Below, in pieces: positions 37,754 through 46,602 of a stretch of 64,000 bases of DNA. Where the stretch lies: the NCBI GenBank assembly GCA_021108215.1, contig JAIORK010000018.1:78463-142462 (forward strand), read 5' to 3'. This DNA is from a bacterium. Lineage in GTDB: Bacteria > Oederibacteriota > JAAXVQ01 > JAUVAV01. The translations under genes were made by a program, and so were the position numbers. The notes under the pieces were generated by a model. The model did not search any database, was not told the origin of the DNA, and saw nothing but the letters and a program-made list of their open reading frames with translations. Each line of letters begins with the position of its first letter. Position 1 is the stretch's first letter.

Positions 37754-37960
37754 ATGTCTGTTCAAGGAAAAGTAAAATGGTTTAATGCAGCAAAGGGCTA
37801 TGGTTTTTTAGAGCAAGAAGACGGTAAGGATGTATTTGTGCATTTTTCAGCAATTGAGTCTGATGGGTTCCGCACACTGAACGAAGGTGATGCTGTTCAG
37901 TTTGAGGTTGTTGAGGGTCCTAAAGGCGCTCAAGCAGCCAATGTAAAAAAAGCAGACTAA
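37754..37960 (+). CDS. cold shock protein, CspA family
   Basis: 68-aa single cold-shock domain with RNP1 KGYGFLEQ and RNP2 DVFVHFSAI. It is highly similar to the protein at 20114, mainly differing by a shorter loop and C-terminus. The start ATG has AGGAGGGG upstream. A strong terminator follows. Confidence 0.95.
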   Translation: MSVQGKVKWFNAAKGYGFLEQEDGKDVFVHFSAIESDGFRTLNEGDAVQFEVVEGPKGAQAANVKKAD

Positions 37961-37988
37961 AGTATAATTGAAGTATTGAGTGTGAATT

Positions 37989-38022
37989 ATCGGTCCCAAA
38001 AAATTGGGGCCGATTTTTTTTT
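37989..38022 (+). terminator. terminator of second cold shock gene
   Basis: ATCGGTCCCAA, loop AAAA, TTGGGGCCGAT (38004-38014): an 11-bp stem with one G-U, then a run of nine T (the first is the last base of the stem). Confidence 0.9.
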
Positions 38023-38111
38023 GCAAAGAGCCCATCTTCTGCATACTGCGCTTGCGAGATCCCAGCCAATCCGGGCTCTATGAATCATTTGGACGGCACT
38101 ATATCATCCGT

Positions 38112-40151
38112 TTAACGCAAAATGACGAGCTTGCCTTTACGCGATCCCGAAACAGAGCGAATGACATATAAATAGACACCTGAAACGACAGAGTGTTTTT
38201 TACTGTTGGCCAGATTCCAAACGACCCGGTTTCCGGGATCATCCTTCACAATTTTTTTTACCAAACGTCCGTCCAAAGTATAAAACCGAATAACTGCTTT
38301 TTCCGGAAGGTTCATGAGTGTGACGGTATGGCTCACACTGAGGTCAGCGCGGAAAGGATTGGGATAAACAATGACCGCATTCAAATCCGGGGCCGCTAAT
38401 ACGGGGGTGGACGTCAGGGTAATGGTAGGCGACAAGGTGGCGGTTCGCGTGATGGTGACAGTCGGGGAAATGGTCGAGGTTCTTGTGATGGTACATGTCG
38501 GGGTGATGGTGCGTGTCAGGGTGACGGTTGCGGTCAGGGTAATGGTATGGGTGACAGTATAAGTCGGTGTGACTGTCGGGGTATGGACAGGAGAATTGGT
38601 TGAAGTCAAGGTGACAGTCGGTGTTGCCGTATAGGTGGCAGAGTTGGTCAAAGTGGGTGTGGCAGTAAAGGTCGGCGTGTAGGTCGGTGTCACAGTCAGG
38701 GTCGGTGTATGGGTCGAAGTGGGTGTGGCAGTAAAGGTCGGCGTGTAGGTCGGTGTCACAGTCAGGGTCGGTGTATGGGTCAGTGTGGGTGTGGCGGTAT
38801 AAGTCGGTGTATGGGTCGGTGAGGGTGTCAAGGTGGCGGAATGGGTCAGCGTGGGTGTGGGTGTAAAAGTTGGTGTCTGTGTTGGTGTTGTTGTTAGCGT
38901 GGCGGACTGTGTCGCAGAAGGGGTGATGGTATAAGTCGGTGTATGTGTGCCTGATGCTGTCAGGGTTGCGGTTGGCGTGACAGTCGGCGTTATTGTCGAC
39001 GAGGGTGTTATGGACGGGGTGACAGTCAAGGTGGATGAAGGCGTGGCGGTGGGTGTAATGGTTGGTGTGCCGACAAAGATCTCGGTACCGGCAGAAGAAA
39101 AACCGCCCGGGCTATTTTGATTGCTGTACTCGGTTTGGATCCAATCTGAACTTTTGGTGCTGCTGAGAATGCGGACCTCATCCAGCTGTCCATTGAAAAA
39201 TTGTGCTTGGCTGGCGGTACGGTTGCCAATATAGAGATCCGTGGTGACACTGGCGAGGGTATCGATCGTGCTGTCATCCATGGACAACGCTGTGCCGTCT
39301 ACAAAAAAACTTACAGTGGTGCCATTGACCACACTCACCACATAGTGCCAATTGGTATCTAAAGTATGATCTTCATAAGCGTAATTTCCGTTGGCATCAC
39401 CGTAAAAAAGAAAATAATCCGAACCCGGTCGGAACGTGATCCCATAGCCGGTGTTGTCGTAAATAGAATTTTTGTGGAAGACAAGGCCGGTATTGGAATC
39501 TGGAGAATTTACATTGTCCAAATTCATCCAGAGACTGAGGGTAATATTTCCGGTTAAATCAAGCGAACTGTCATTGCCGCAATTAATGAATTCACTGCTG
39601 GTATAATCAAAGTTTAGACAATCACCAATTTGACCTGCCACGAGGTCGGATATTTCCATATTCTGTGAAGAGCCGTGGTTGCCGTGGGAAGTACTTTCGC
39701 TTACATCATCGGCAGATCCGGTGGGTATATCCTGCATGTGCCAGACGCCGCAGAATTCGCTCGGCCATGTTCCTGAATTATTGGCAACGCCCGATGCCGC
39801 GCCATAGTAAATATAAATCATGGTATTCGCGCTTCCTGACAGGGAGGGAATCCGGACCCAGGCCTCAAGTTCCTGATTACCGGAATCAAAGTGAACAATC
39901 TCGCGGTCAAGCGTGGTGGTTTCAGTTGAATCCATAAAGATGATATCCATACTGGCAGGGTTGGATTGTGTGCAGTGAGAGAAAAAGGCGGAATCCAGAT
40001 TGGCTTCTGTGATAAGGACAGGAAAATTGGTATGGCCGGTCCCGGAGACCTGGCTGCTTTGGATCGTTATTAACTGTTTATAGCTGTAGGCAGCCTGGAT
40101 AGAGACGGAAAGGAGCAGTAAAAATAATGTAGAAAGAAACAGTGTCTTCAT
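38112..40151 (-). CDS. secreted DUF2341/LamG protein with Thr/Pro linker
   Basis: 679 aa from ATG 40151, with GGAG about 10 nt upstream and a clear signal peptide (KTLFLSTLFLLLLSVSIQA). Domains: DUF2341 (about residues 22-125), a concanavalin-like LamG fold (about 150-345, with FINCGNDSSLDLTG and GQLDEVRIL), a Thr/Pro-rich low-complexity linker (about 360-580), and a C-terminal beta domain with YPNPFRADL and SGVYLYVIRS ending GKLVILR. That last domain resembles FlgD-like or type IX sorting domains that attach proteins to the cell surface. Probably a carbohydrate-binding surface protein. The linker contains a tandem 66-bp repeat. It is a close paralogue of the next gene upstream. Confidence 0.85.
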   Translation of the reverse strand: MKTLFLSTLFLLLLSVSIQAAYSYKQLITIQSSQVSGTGHTNFPVLITEANLDSAFFSHCTQSNPASMDIIFMDSTETTTLDREIVHFDSGNQELEAWVRIPSLSGSANTMIYIYYGAASGVANNSGTWPSEFCGVWHMQDIPTGSADDVSESTSHGNHGSSQNMEISDLVAGQIGDCLNFDYTSSEFINCGNDSSLDLTGNITLSLWMNLDNVNSPDSNTGLVFHKNSIYDNTGYGITFRPGSDYFLFYGDANGNYAYEDHTLDTNWHYVVSVVNGTTVSFFVDGTALSMDDSTIDTLASVTTDLYIGNRTASQAQFFNGQLDEVRILSSTKSSDWIQTEYSNQNSPGGFSSAGTEIFVGTPTITPTATPSSTLTVTPSITPSSTITPTVTPTATLTASGTHTPTYTITPSATQSATLTTTPTQTPTFTPTPTLTHSATLTPSPTHTPTYTATPTLTHTPTLTVTPTYTPTFTATPTSTHTPTLTVTPTYTPTFTATPTLTNSATYTATPTVTLTSTNSPVHTPTVTPTYTVTHTITLTATVTLTRTITPTCTITRTSTISPTVTITRTATLSPTITLTSTPVLAAPDLNAVIVYPNPFRADLSVSHTVTLMNLPEKAVIRFYTLDGRLVKKIVKDDPGNRVVWNLANSKKHSVVSGVYLYVIRSVSGSRKGKLVILR
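38651..38782. repeat. tandem 66-bp repeat within Thr/Pro linker
   Basis: Two adjacent, essentially identical 66-bp units (38651-38716 and 38717-38782) encode 22-residue Thr/Pro blocks. This marks recent slippage or unequal recombination in the linker. The surrounding linker is built of shorter, degenerate versions of the same pattern. Confidence 0.85.
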
Positions 40152-40205
40152 AAAATTTTTACTCCGGAAGTCATTAACTTGATTCAAGCAAATTTTTGAA
40201 TATTG

Positions 40206-41909
40206 CTATCGCAATATCACAATTTTGCCTTTGCGTGATCCGGAAACAGATTTAATGATATACAGATAGATTCCAGAGGCCACATCCGTTTCCTGTTCAT
40301 TGGTCAGGTTCCAGACCAGACGGTTGCCCGGGGTATTTTTATTCAATTCCCGTATGAGATGTCCGTCCAGACTATAGAGCCGGATGATCGCTTGCGCCGG
40401 CAAGTTTATGAAGGTGACCATCTCCCGGGAATGAAGATCTGCCCGGTAGGGATTGGGATAGGTAATGACATTTACCAGGTTGGGCGCAGCCAGGTTGGGT
40501 GTCGGGGTCACTGTAACGGTCGGTGAATGCGAGGGTGTCGGCGAGACAGTTAAGGTCGCGGAAATCGTGGGTGTCGGTGATACGGTGGAGGTTATGGTGA
40601 TTGTACGTGTAGACGTAATGGTGAATGTCGACGTTGGCGAAAAAATTGGAGAAGGCGTTGAGGTCAGTGTAATGGTCGAGGTATGTGTGATGGTCGAGGT
40701 ATGCGTGATGGTGGCGGAAGGTGTTGCAGTGGGAGTCGGTGTGGGTGTGCTGGTCCGGGTCCCGGTCAGGGTAGGCGTTGCGGTAGGTGTGATTGTGGAT
40801 GTGGGTGTGACAGACGGCGTATAGGTGGGTGTCCCTAAAAAAATTTCCGTGCCAACCGTATAAAAAGATCCCGGATCACTCTGGTTATTATATTCAGTTG
40901 TCAGCCAGTCATGATCACGGACACCATTGATTACGCGGATTTCGTCCAGGCTGCCGTCCCAGTAGTCGCTGTCACTTGTACTCCGGTCTGCGATGAGGAA
41001 GTTGGCAGTACTCGCGGTAATGGCGGTGAGTCCGCTATTGGACATAAACTGGTTTACACCATTAATATTCATGTCAGCGGTCGTGCCATTGATTGTAAAA
41101 ACCACTAGAGTCCAGCTGGTGCTGGCACTGTAAAATTCATAGGCACGGTCGGAAGTATTTCCGTAAATGTAAAAATAATTGGAATTTGTGTTATAGGTCA
41201 TGCTATACCCTTGTGCAGTTGTAAGGTCAACTTTACGCGAGACAATCCCCATATATGAATTGGGACTACTGGTACTATCCAGTTTGATCCAGGCGGAAAT
41301 GGTAATCGTACTGGTGAGGTCCAGGGTACTGCTGTTTCCGCACGTAATATATTCATTTGATCCGTCAAATACCAGTGCATGTCCAATCTGGCCGGTAACA
41401 TGATCACTAGCTTCCATATTTTGCGAGGAGCCGGCATTGTTATTTGTGGTGCTTTCATTAATATCCCCGACTGTGGCATTGGGTGTGTCTTGAAGATGCC
41501 AGACACCGCGAAATTCACTGGACCATGTCGCCGTATTATTAGCAACTCCGGAGGATGCACCGTAATATATATATATGATAGTATTCGCACTGGCATTGAG
41601 TGTGGGAATTCGGACCCAGGCCTCAAACTCCTCGTTGGCCTGATCAAAATGAACTATTTCACGGTCCAGGACCGTTGTCTCCGTTGAATCCATGAAAATA
41701 ATGTCCATACTGGCTGGATTAGATTGGAGACAGTGTGTGAAAAAAGCAGTATCCAAATTAGCTTGTGTAATAAGCACTGGAAAACTGAATTTATTAGAAC
41801 CGGGAATTTCACTGCTTTGTATTGTTAGTGCGCGTTTGTAGGTATAGGCAGCCTCAAGTCCGTTGGCTAGCAGAAAAACAATTGAAATACTTATCAAAAA
41901 ACACTTCAT
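40206..41909 (-). CDS. secreted DUF2341/LamG protein with Thr/Pro linker, paralogue
   Basis: 567 aa from ATG 41909; the following residues (KCFLISISIVFLLANGLEA) form a signal peptide, and a longer frame upstream would place membrane-like sequence before it. Same domain order as the protein encoded just downstream: DUF2341, LamG (about residues 150-345), a shorter Thr/Pro linker (about 360-473) and a C-terminal domain with YPNPYRADL, SGIYLYIIKS, ending GKIVILR. Spacing to the next gene is 54 nt, so they are probably one operon born by tandem duplication. Confidence 0.85.
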   Translation of the reverse strand: MKCFLISISIVFLLANGLEAAYTYKRALTIQSSEIPGSNKFSFPVLITQANLDTAFFTHCLQSNPASMDIIFMDSTETTVLDREIVHFDQANEEFEAWVRIPTLNASANTIIYIYYGASSGVANNTATWSSEFRGVWHLQDTPNATVGDINESTTNNNAGSSQNMEASDHVTGQIGHALVFDGSNEYITCGNSSTLDLTSTITISAWIKLDSTSSPNSYMGIVSRKVDLTTAQGYSMTYNTNSNYFYIYGNTSDRAYEFYSASTSWTLVVFTINGTTADMNINGVNQFMSNSGLTAITASTANFLIADRSTSDSDYWDGSLDEIRVINGVRDHDWLTTEYNNQSDPGSFYTVGTEIFLGTPTYTPSVTPTSTITPTATPTLTGTRTSTPTPTPTATPSATITHTSTITHTSTITLTSTPSPIFSPTSTFTITSTRTITITSTVSPTPTISATLTVSPTPSHSPTVTVTPTPNLAAPNLVNVITYPNPYRADLHSREMVTFINLPAQAIIRLYSLDGHLIRELNKNTPGNRLVWNLTNEQETDVASGIYLYIIKSVSGSRKGKIVILR

Positions 41910-42063
41910 AATGAGTTCTTTATTCTCCTGTTTAGTTATAGTTAGTGTAACTATTATTAAGTATAGCAAAAGGATTGCTATTTTGAAAGGTGTGACCAAA
42001 AATCTAGTAGAAAAAGAAGAACGCGCTGTATAAAAATAAAGCAGCAACAAAGTAAAAATTTAG

Positions 42064-42115
42064 TTGACAAAGAAAGAAAAAACTAATACTATTTGCAAAT
42101 GATTATCAATTGCAA
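42064..42115 (+). promoter_or_regulatory. promoter and Fur/PerR-like box of the oxidative-stress cluster
   Basis: TTGACA (42064-42069), 17 bp, TACTAT (42087-42092). Directly after it, 42093-42115 reads TTGCAA, ATGATTATCAA, TTGCAA, with the TGATTATCA core of Fur-family boxes. The predicted start falls at about 42099, on the ATG itself. A bound regulator would cover the start site. Confidence 0.75.
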
Positions 42116-42509
42116 GCAAGAGAACAAAATAGAGCCTTACCGGCTCACAAAACAGCGCAAAGTGATTCTGGGAGAGATGAAAAAGATGCACGATCATCCG
42201 ACAGCAGAAGAGTTCTATGACAGAATCAAGGGAAAATTACCAGGAATAGGGCTATGTACGATTTATCGTAATTTGGAGAAATTTCAGGAACTCGGGCTTA
42301 TTCAGAGAATCAAAAGTATTCCTGTCCGGTATGATAGCAATATTCAGCCGCATAATCATATTAAATGTATTCGCTGCGGCAAGGTTGAGGATGTGCCGGA
42401 AGTGATTCAGTTGGATGTAGCCATGATTGAAAAAACAGGGTACAAGCTCCATGCTTTTAATCTGGAGATCAATGGCATCTGCAAAGCCTGCCAAGACCAT
42501 AACCACTAA
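42099..42509 (+). CDS. Fur-family regulator, PerR-like
   Basis: 136 aa if it starts at ATG 42099; a TTG two codons earlier lies within the operator. The winged helix YRLTKQRKVILGEM and TIYRNLEKFQELGLI are clear. Metal and zinc sites: HNHIKCIRCGK and CKACQDHNH (two CxxC pairs for structural zinc). Position upstream of rubrerythrin and superoxide reductase favours a peroxide sensor (PerR) over Fur. There is no room for a Shine-Dalgarno site, so the message is probably leaderless. A Fur-box-like palindrome at its start suggests autoregulation. Confidence 0.88.
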   Translation: MIINCKQENKIEPYRLTKQRKVILGEMKKMHDHPTAEEFYDRIKGKLPGIGLCTIYRNLEKFQELGLIQRIKSIPVRYDSNIQPHNHIKCIRCGKVEDVPEVIQLDVAMIEKTGYKLHAFNLEINGICKACQDHNH

Positions 42510-42520
42510 GGAGGAAGAGA

Positions 42521-43096
42521 ATGGCGGAATTGAAAGGAAGTAAAACCGAGAAAAATCTTTTAACCGCATTTGCAGGAGAATCACAAGCAAGAAACCGTTA
42601 TACCTATGCAGCGTCGAAAGCTAAAAAAGAAGGGCTGGTCCAAATTTCAGCTATTTTTGAAGAAATTGCAAACCAAGAGAAAGAGCATGCCAAACGACTC
42701 TTTAAATTTTTGGAAGGCGGAGAGGTGGAAATCAGTGCTGCATTTCCGGCAGGTGTGATTGGTGATACAGCTGCCAACCTGGCCTCGGCAGCTGCCGGTG
42801 AGCACTATGAGACAACCGAGATGTATCCTGCTTTTGCCAAGATTGCCCGCGAAGAAGGTTTTGAAAATATTGCCAAGGTCTTTGATGCCATTGCCATTGC
42901 GGAAAAAAATCACGAAGACCGCTACAATGCACTGGCAAAAAATTTGCAGGATGGAGCAGTATTTAAAAAATCAAAAAAAGTAACCTGGGTATGTAGAAAT
43001 TGTGGTTATGTGCACGAAGGCGAGGTTGCACCGGAAGGCTGCCCGGCGTGTGCGCATCCGCAAGCACATTTTGAAGTATTGGCGTGGAATTTTTAA
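42521..43096 (+). CDS. rubrerythrin
   Basis: Non-haem diiron peroxidase, 191 aa. The N-terminal four-helix domain has ESQARNRYTYAA and NQEKEHAK (ExxH), with a second pair EHYETTEMYP and AEKNHEDRY. The C-terminal rubredoxin-like domain has CRNCGYVHEG and CPACAHPQ. It reduces hydrogen peroxide with electrons from rubredoxin. It sits 11 nt after the regulator, with a strong AAGGAGG site. Confidence 0.97.
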   Translation: MAELKGSKTEKNLLTAFAGESQARNRYTYAASKAKKEGLVQISAIFEEIANQEKEHAKRLFKFLEGGEVEISAAFPAGVIGDTAANLASAAAGEHYETTEMYPAFAKIAREEGFENIAKVFDAIAIAEKNHEDRYNALAKNLQDGAVFKKSKKVTWVCRNCGYVHEGEVAPEGCPACAHPQAHFEVLAWNF

Positions 43097-43137
43097 AATA
43101 GTCATCTTACCTGTGAGGGTTTTAAAAGGAGAAAAAA

Positions 43138-43518
43138 ATGGGAACCAAAAGTTTGGAAGTCTATAAGTGCGGGGAATGCGGCGGGATTGTTGAGGTGCTG
43201 CACGGCGGCGCCACACCGGTTTGTTGCGGAACACCGATGAAAAAGATTGAGGCGGGGGTTGTGGATGCTGCCAAGGAAAAACATGTTCCGGTAGTTGAAA
43301 AAAACGGGGACGTTGTACGGGTGGTATTGGGCAGTGTGCCCCATCCCATGGAAGAGAAACATTATATTGAGTGGATTGAGCTGGTTGCCGATAGTGTTAG
43401 TTATACCCGGTTTCTCAAGCCCGGGGATGAACCGAGGGTTGAATTTACGGTGAAGGCTGAGAAAATAACTGCCCGGGCTTATTGTAACCTGCATGGTTTG
43501 TGGGAAGCTGCGGTTTAA
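43138..43518 (+). CDS. desulfoferrodoxin (superoxide reductase), two-iron class
   Basis: Reduces superoxide to peroxide without making oxygen; 126 aa. The N-terminal desulforedoxin site has C11-x2-C14 and C29-C30, and the catalytic site has [11 protein letters not shown] and the C-terminal CNLHGLW. Class I (2Fe). Its product is the substrate of the rubrerythrin encoded just upstream. Confidence 0.96.
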   Translation: MGTKSLEVYKCGECGGIVEVLHGGATPVCCGTPMKKIEAGVVDAAKEKHVPVVEKNGDVVRVVLGSVPHPMEEKHYIEWIELVADSVSYTRFLKPGDEPRVEFTVKAEKITARAYCNLHGLWEAAV

Positions 43519-43628
43519 ATAGATCAGCAGGCATATTTGAATTTTTGATTTCCGGAGCAGGGGAGTTGAATTGGTAGTGCAGGGATCTCGGGATTTTGTG
43601 TAAGGTTTTGAATGGAGGGTGGATTAGC

Positions 43629-44801
43629 ATGAAAGCTGTTGAAATTAAACCGGGGATTTATTGGGTGGGTGTTAAGGATTGGAATCTGCGTGATTTTCAC
43701 GGTTACAAGACCCAGCGCGGCTCCACCTACAATGCATATTTGATCATAGATGAAAAAATTGTTCTGGTCGATACGGTCAAAGCGCATCTTGCGGACGAAA
43801 TGTTTGCCAGGATTGCGAGCATTGTTGATCCGGTGAAGATAGATATTGTGGTGTCCAATCACGTAGAGATGGACCACTCAGGGTGTCTTGGCGAAGTGGT
43901 CAAACGGGCGCCCAATGTGGAAGTGCTGACGTCGACCAATGGTGAGAAGGGATTAAAACTCCATTTTGACACTTCTGCCTGGAATATGCGGGCTGTGAAA
44001 ACCAACGAAGAATTATCCATTGGCAAGCATACGCTTAAGTTTGTACATATGCCTTTGGTTCATTGGCCTGACTCCATGGCAACCTACGTCCCGGAGGCCA
44101 AACTGCTTATGCCCAATGATGCGTTTGGCCAGCACATTGCCACTGAGGGCATATTTGAAGATGAGACGGCCAAAGATGTTGTGATGGAAGAAGCGGCTAA
44201 GTATTATGCCAATATTATTCTGCCGTATGGTGCACAGGTGGACAAAGCCTTGACAGCGCTTTCCGGCCTGGAGTTTGACATGATCGCCACCAGCCACGGA
44301 TTGATTTGGCGGAAGTATTTTACGGAAATTATTGAGAAGTATAAATTTTGGACTCAGTATAAAACAGTCGAAAAGGCGGTTGTGATTTATGACACCATGT
44401 GGGGCGCGACGGAGACCATGGCGCATACGGTCAAGTCGGCGTTTGAAAACATGGATATTCCAGTTGTCATGCGCAGCCTCAAGCATATGCATATTTCTGA
44501 TCTGGTTGCCGATGTTTTGGAAGCGCGGTATATTGCACTGGGATCCCCAACATTGAATAATATGATGCTCCCCACCATGGGAGCATTTATGACATATATT
44601 CGGGGATTGAAGCCGCAGAATAAAAAAGCCATGATTTTCGGTTCTTATGGATGGAATCCCAATACCATGAAAGAGCTGGAAACCTGGGTCCGCGAGATGG
44701 GCTGGGAATTACCCGGCTCGGTGGTGAACGCCAAGTATCGCCCCACATCGGAACTCCTTGCGCACTTGCGTCAGACAGTAGGGCAGCTAAAGGATTCGTG
44801 A
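43629..44801 (+). CDS. flavodiiron protein (oxygen or NO reductase)
   Basis: 390 aa from ATG 43629, preceded by GGAGGG. The N-terminal metallo-beta-lactamase-like diiron domain has HVEMDHSG (HxExDH) and the C-terminal flavodoxin domain begins IYDTMWGATETMA. It reduces oxygen to water or nitric oxide to nitrous oxide using rubredoxin. No C-terminal rubredoxin is fused; a rubredoxin gene lies at 46201. Confidence 0.95.
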   Translation: MKAVEIKPGIYWVGVKDWNLRDFHGYKTQRGSTYNAYLIIDEKIVLVDTVKAHLADEMFARIASIVDPVKIDIVVSNHVEMDHSGCLGEVVKRAPNVEVLTSTNGEKGLKLHFDTSAWNMRAVKTNEELSIGKHTLKFVHMPLVHWPDSMATYVPEAKLLMPNDAFGQHIATEGIFEDETAKDVVMEEAAKYYANIILPYGAQVDKALTALSGLEFDMIATSHGLIWRKYFTEIIEKYKFWTQYKTVEKAVVIYDTMWGATETMAHTVKSAFENMDIPVVMRSLKHMHISDLVADVLEARYIALGSPTLNNMMLPTMGAFMTYIRGLKPQNKKAMIFGSYGWNPNTMKELETWVREMGWELPGSVVNAKYRPTSELLAHLRQTVGQLKDS

Positions 44802-44823
44802 GATTACAAAGGAGGCAGGAGGC

Positions 44824-45339
44824 ATGAATAAAAATTTGGAAAAAGCGCTTAATGATCAGATTAATGCCGAGTTTTACTCCGGTTATCTTTACCTGGCCAT
44901 GTCCGCATATTTTGAGGAACAGAATATGACCGGGTTTGCCGGCTGGATGTATGTCCAGTATCAGGAAGAAATCACCCATGCGGTTAAGTTTTTCCGCTAT
45001 GTTTTGGAGCGGGGCGGAAGTGTCACACTGGATACAATTGCCAAGCCGGCGACCGACTGGAAGAATGCGGAAGAAGTTTTTGCCGAAGTCGTGAAGCACG
45101 AACACTATGTAACCGGTTTAATCAATAAGTTGGTGGATCTGGCTATTGCGGAGAAGGACCATGCCACCAATAATATGCTGCAATGGTTTGTTGCCGAGCA
45201 GGTTGAAGAGGAGGCCAATGTCGCGCAGATTTTCGGCCAAATTAAGATGGTTCAGGAATCCAAACAGGGATTGTATATGTTAAATAAAGAGCTGGGCCTG
45301 CGCGTCTTTGTGGATGCGACAGCCAAACCCACGGCATAA
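44824..45339 (+). CDS. ferritin
   Basis: Iron-storage protein of 171 aa, bacterial non-haem type. Ferroxidase residues fall in NAEFYSGYLYLAM, YQEEITHAVKFF and EQVEEEANVAQIFG. It holds iron away from peroxide and fits the oxidative-defence operon. The start has AGGAGGC upstream, 22 nt after the flavodiiron stop. Confidence 0.94.
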   Translation: MNKNLEKALNDQINAEFYSGYLYLAMSAYFEEQNMTGFAGWMYVQYQEEITHAVKFFRYVLERGGSVTLDTIAKPATDWKNAEEVFAEVVKHEHYVTGLINKLVDLAIAEKDHATNNMLQWFVAEQVEEEANVAQIFGQIKMVQESKQGLYMLNKELGLRVFVDATAKPTA

Positions 45340-45348
45340 GCCGCTCAA

Positions 45349-45894
45349 ATGGGAATGAAACCGACGCCGCAAGAATTAATCAAACACGAGCAGGCATTGG
45401 GTCTGCTTAATTACGGCATGTATATCGTTTCGTCACACGCGCAGGATAAGAAGAATGGTCAGATTATCAATGTGGCCTCTCAGGTGACGGCCGAACCCAT
45501 GCAGGTGGTTATTTGTCTGAATAAACAGAATTTGACCCATGATTATATTACGCAAAGCGGTGTTTTTGGTCTTTCAATTTTGGAGCAGTCGACACCGTTT
45601 AAAGTTATCGGAACTTGGGGATTTAAATCAGGTCGTGATGTGGATAAATTTAAGGAGGCCGGTCATCGCGAAGGCAAAACCGGTGTACCGCTTCTTATCG
45701 ATCATACACTGGCAACCCTGGAGTGTGAGGTGGTTTCATGCTGTGATGCCAACACGCATAGCCTTTTCTTGGGGCGGGTGGTCGGCGGAGAAGTTTTACG
45801 TGAAGGGGTTGCCCTAACCTATGATTACTATCGTCACGTGATTAAAGGTAAGGCATCTAAAAACGCACCAACCTTCCGGACGCAGGGGCACTAA
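45349..45894 (+). CDS. flavin reductase-like protein
   Basis: 181 aa with the FMN-binding split-barrel fold of the flavin reductase-like family (GLLNYGMYIVSS, QVTAEPMQVVICLNKQN, FGLSILEQSTP). It is related to the N-terminal part of high-molecular-weight rubredoxin of acetogens, which feeds electrons to flavodiiron protein. Here rubredoxin is a separate gene 300 bp downstream, suggesting a split version of that chain. No clear ribosome site is seen; ATG 45355 is an alternative start. Coupling to the ferritin gene is possible. Confidence 0.85.
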   Translation: MGMKPTPQELIKHEQALGLLNYGMYIVSSHAQDKKNGQIINVASQVTAEPMQVVICLNKQNLTHDYITQSGVFGLSILEQSTPFKVIGTWGFKSGRDVDKFKEAGHREGKTGVPLLIDHTLATLECEVVSCCDANTHSLFLGRVVGGEVLREGVALTYDYYRHVIKGKASKNAPTFRTQGH

Positions 45895-46200
45895 TGTCGT
45901 GTCTCACGCTGTTTGTACTGCATAAAAGTCATTGCGAGGAGCGGCGTACTGAGCCGATCCCTGAACTTTTCGGGAATGGTTTCCGGTATGCCGGAGGACG
46001 AGTGCACAATCTTCCAGGAAGCGTTTTCAGCATTGCACAACGAAAAAGCCAGGGAATGAATAGTGGGGCTGCTTGGAATACAGTTGGCTGGTTGAGTGAA
46101 AATTTCTTGTGCAGTACTGAAAACGCTCCCTGGAGAATTTAGACAGTACGGTCATCATTGGTGATGGCAGGTTGTTTATTAAACCATATGAGGTGACAAG
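45895..46200. other. gene-free stretch split by repeats
   Basis: It begins with GTCATTGCGAGGAGCGGCG, a degenerate copy of a widespread CATTGCGAGGAGCGAAGCGA repeat. It then holds the inverted-repeat element described separately at 46011-46137. No coding region is supported. It interrupts an otherwise compact operon before rubredoxin. Confidence 0.55.
46011..46137. repeat. 127-bp element with about 30-bp imperfect inverted ends
   Basis: The left arm near 46011-46042 (CTTCCAGGAAGCGTTTTCAG) and the right arm near 46104-46137 (minus strand CTCCAGGGAGCGTTTTCAG) are complementary over about 30 bp with a few mismatches, both extending into TGCACAA. It is probably a MITE-like or palindromic element. 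Confidence 0.6.
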
Positions 46201-46362
46201 ATGCAAAAATATGTATGCGAAGTTTGTGGGTATGTTTACGATCCTGAAAAAGGCGATCCGGATGGCAACATAGCACCTGGAACACCTTTCGATCAGATCC
46301 CGGATGAATGGGTCTGCCCGGAATGCGGTGTGGGGAAGGATTCTTTCTCGCCGGCAGAGTAA
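46201..46362 (+). CDS. rubredoxin
   Basis: 53-aa one-iron electron carrier. [15 protein letters not shown] and [11 protein letters not shown] give the two CxxC pairs of classical rubredoxin. AGGTGA lies 5 nt before the ATG. It is the likely electron donor to rubrerythrin, superoxide reductase and flavodiiron protein encoded upstream. Confidence 0.97.
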   Translation: MQKYVCEVCGYVYDPEKGDPDGNIAPGTPFDQIPDEWVCPECGVGKDSFSPAE

Positions 46363-46385
46363 GCTGATTTAGCAGTCACTTTTGT

Positions 46386-46420
46386 AGCAGGGCGGGACAT
46401 CCGTCCTGCTGCATCTTTTT
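46386..46420 (+). terminator. terminator after rubredoxin
   Basis: AGCAGGGCGG, loop GACAT, CCGTCCTGCT (one G-U pair), then GCATCTTTTT. It ends the oxidative-defence cluster. Confidence 0.8.
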
Positions 46421-46602
46421 CTCACACCCTGGAAACCAGCCGGTATGGGAGAAGGTGGTTGAAGCAACCAGGTTCATCAGACGTCAATCCACGATATAGT
46501 TCCCATCTTCATTATTATTCATAGTTAGCGGTGTCAAAAAAAAACAGAGAGAAAATAATTTATATCCAAAGGCAGTAAAATTTTATAAAATGGCCAAACT
46601 GT

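Noticed and set aside
38651..38782. Tandem repeat considered as a CRISPR array
   Set aside because: The units are directly adjacent, in frame, without spacers, and encode a Thr/Pro linker.
38371..40824. Long plus-strand open frames opposite the Thr/Pro linkers, rich in Val and Gly
   Set aside because: They are the reverse reading of repetitive Thr/Pro codons, with no signal peptide, ribosome site or family match; the minus-strand proteins have all of these.
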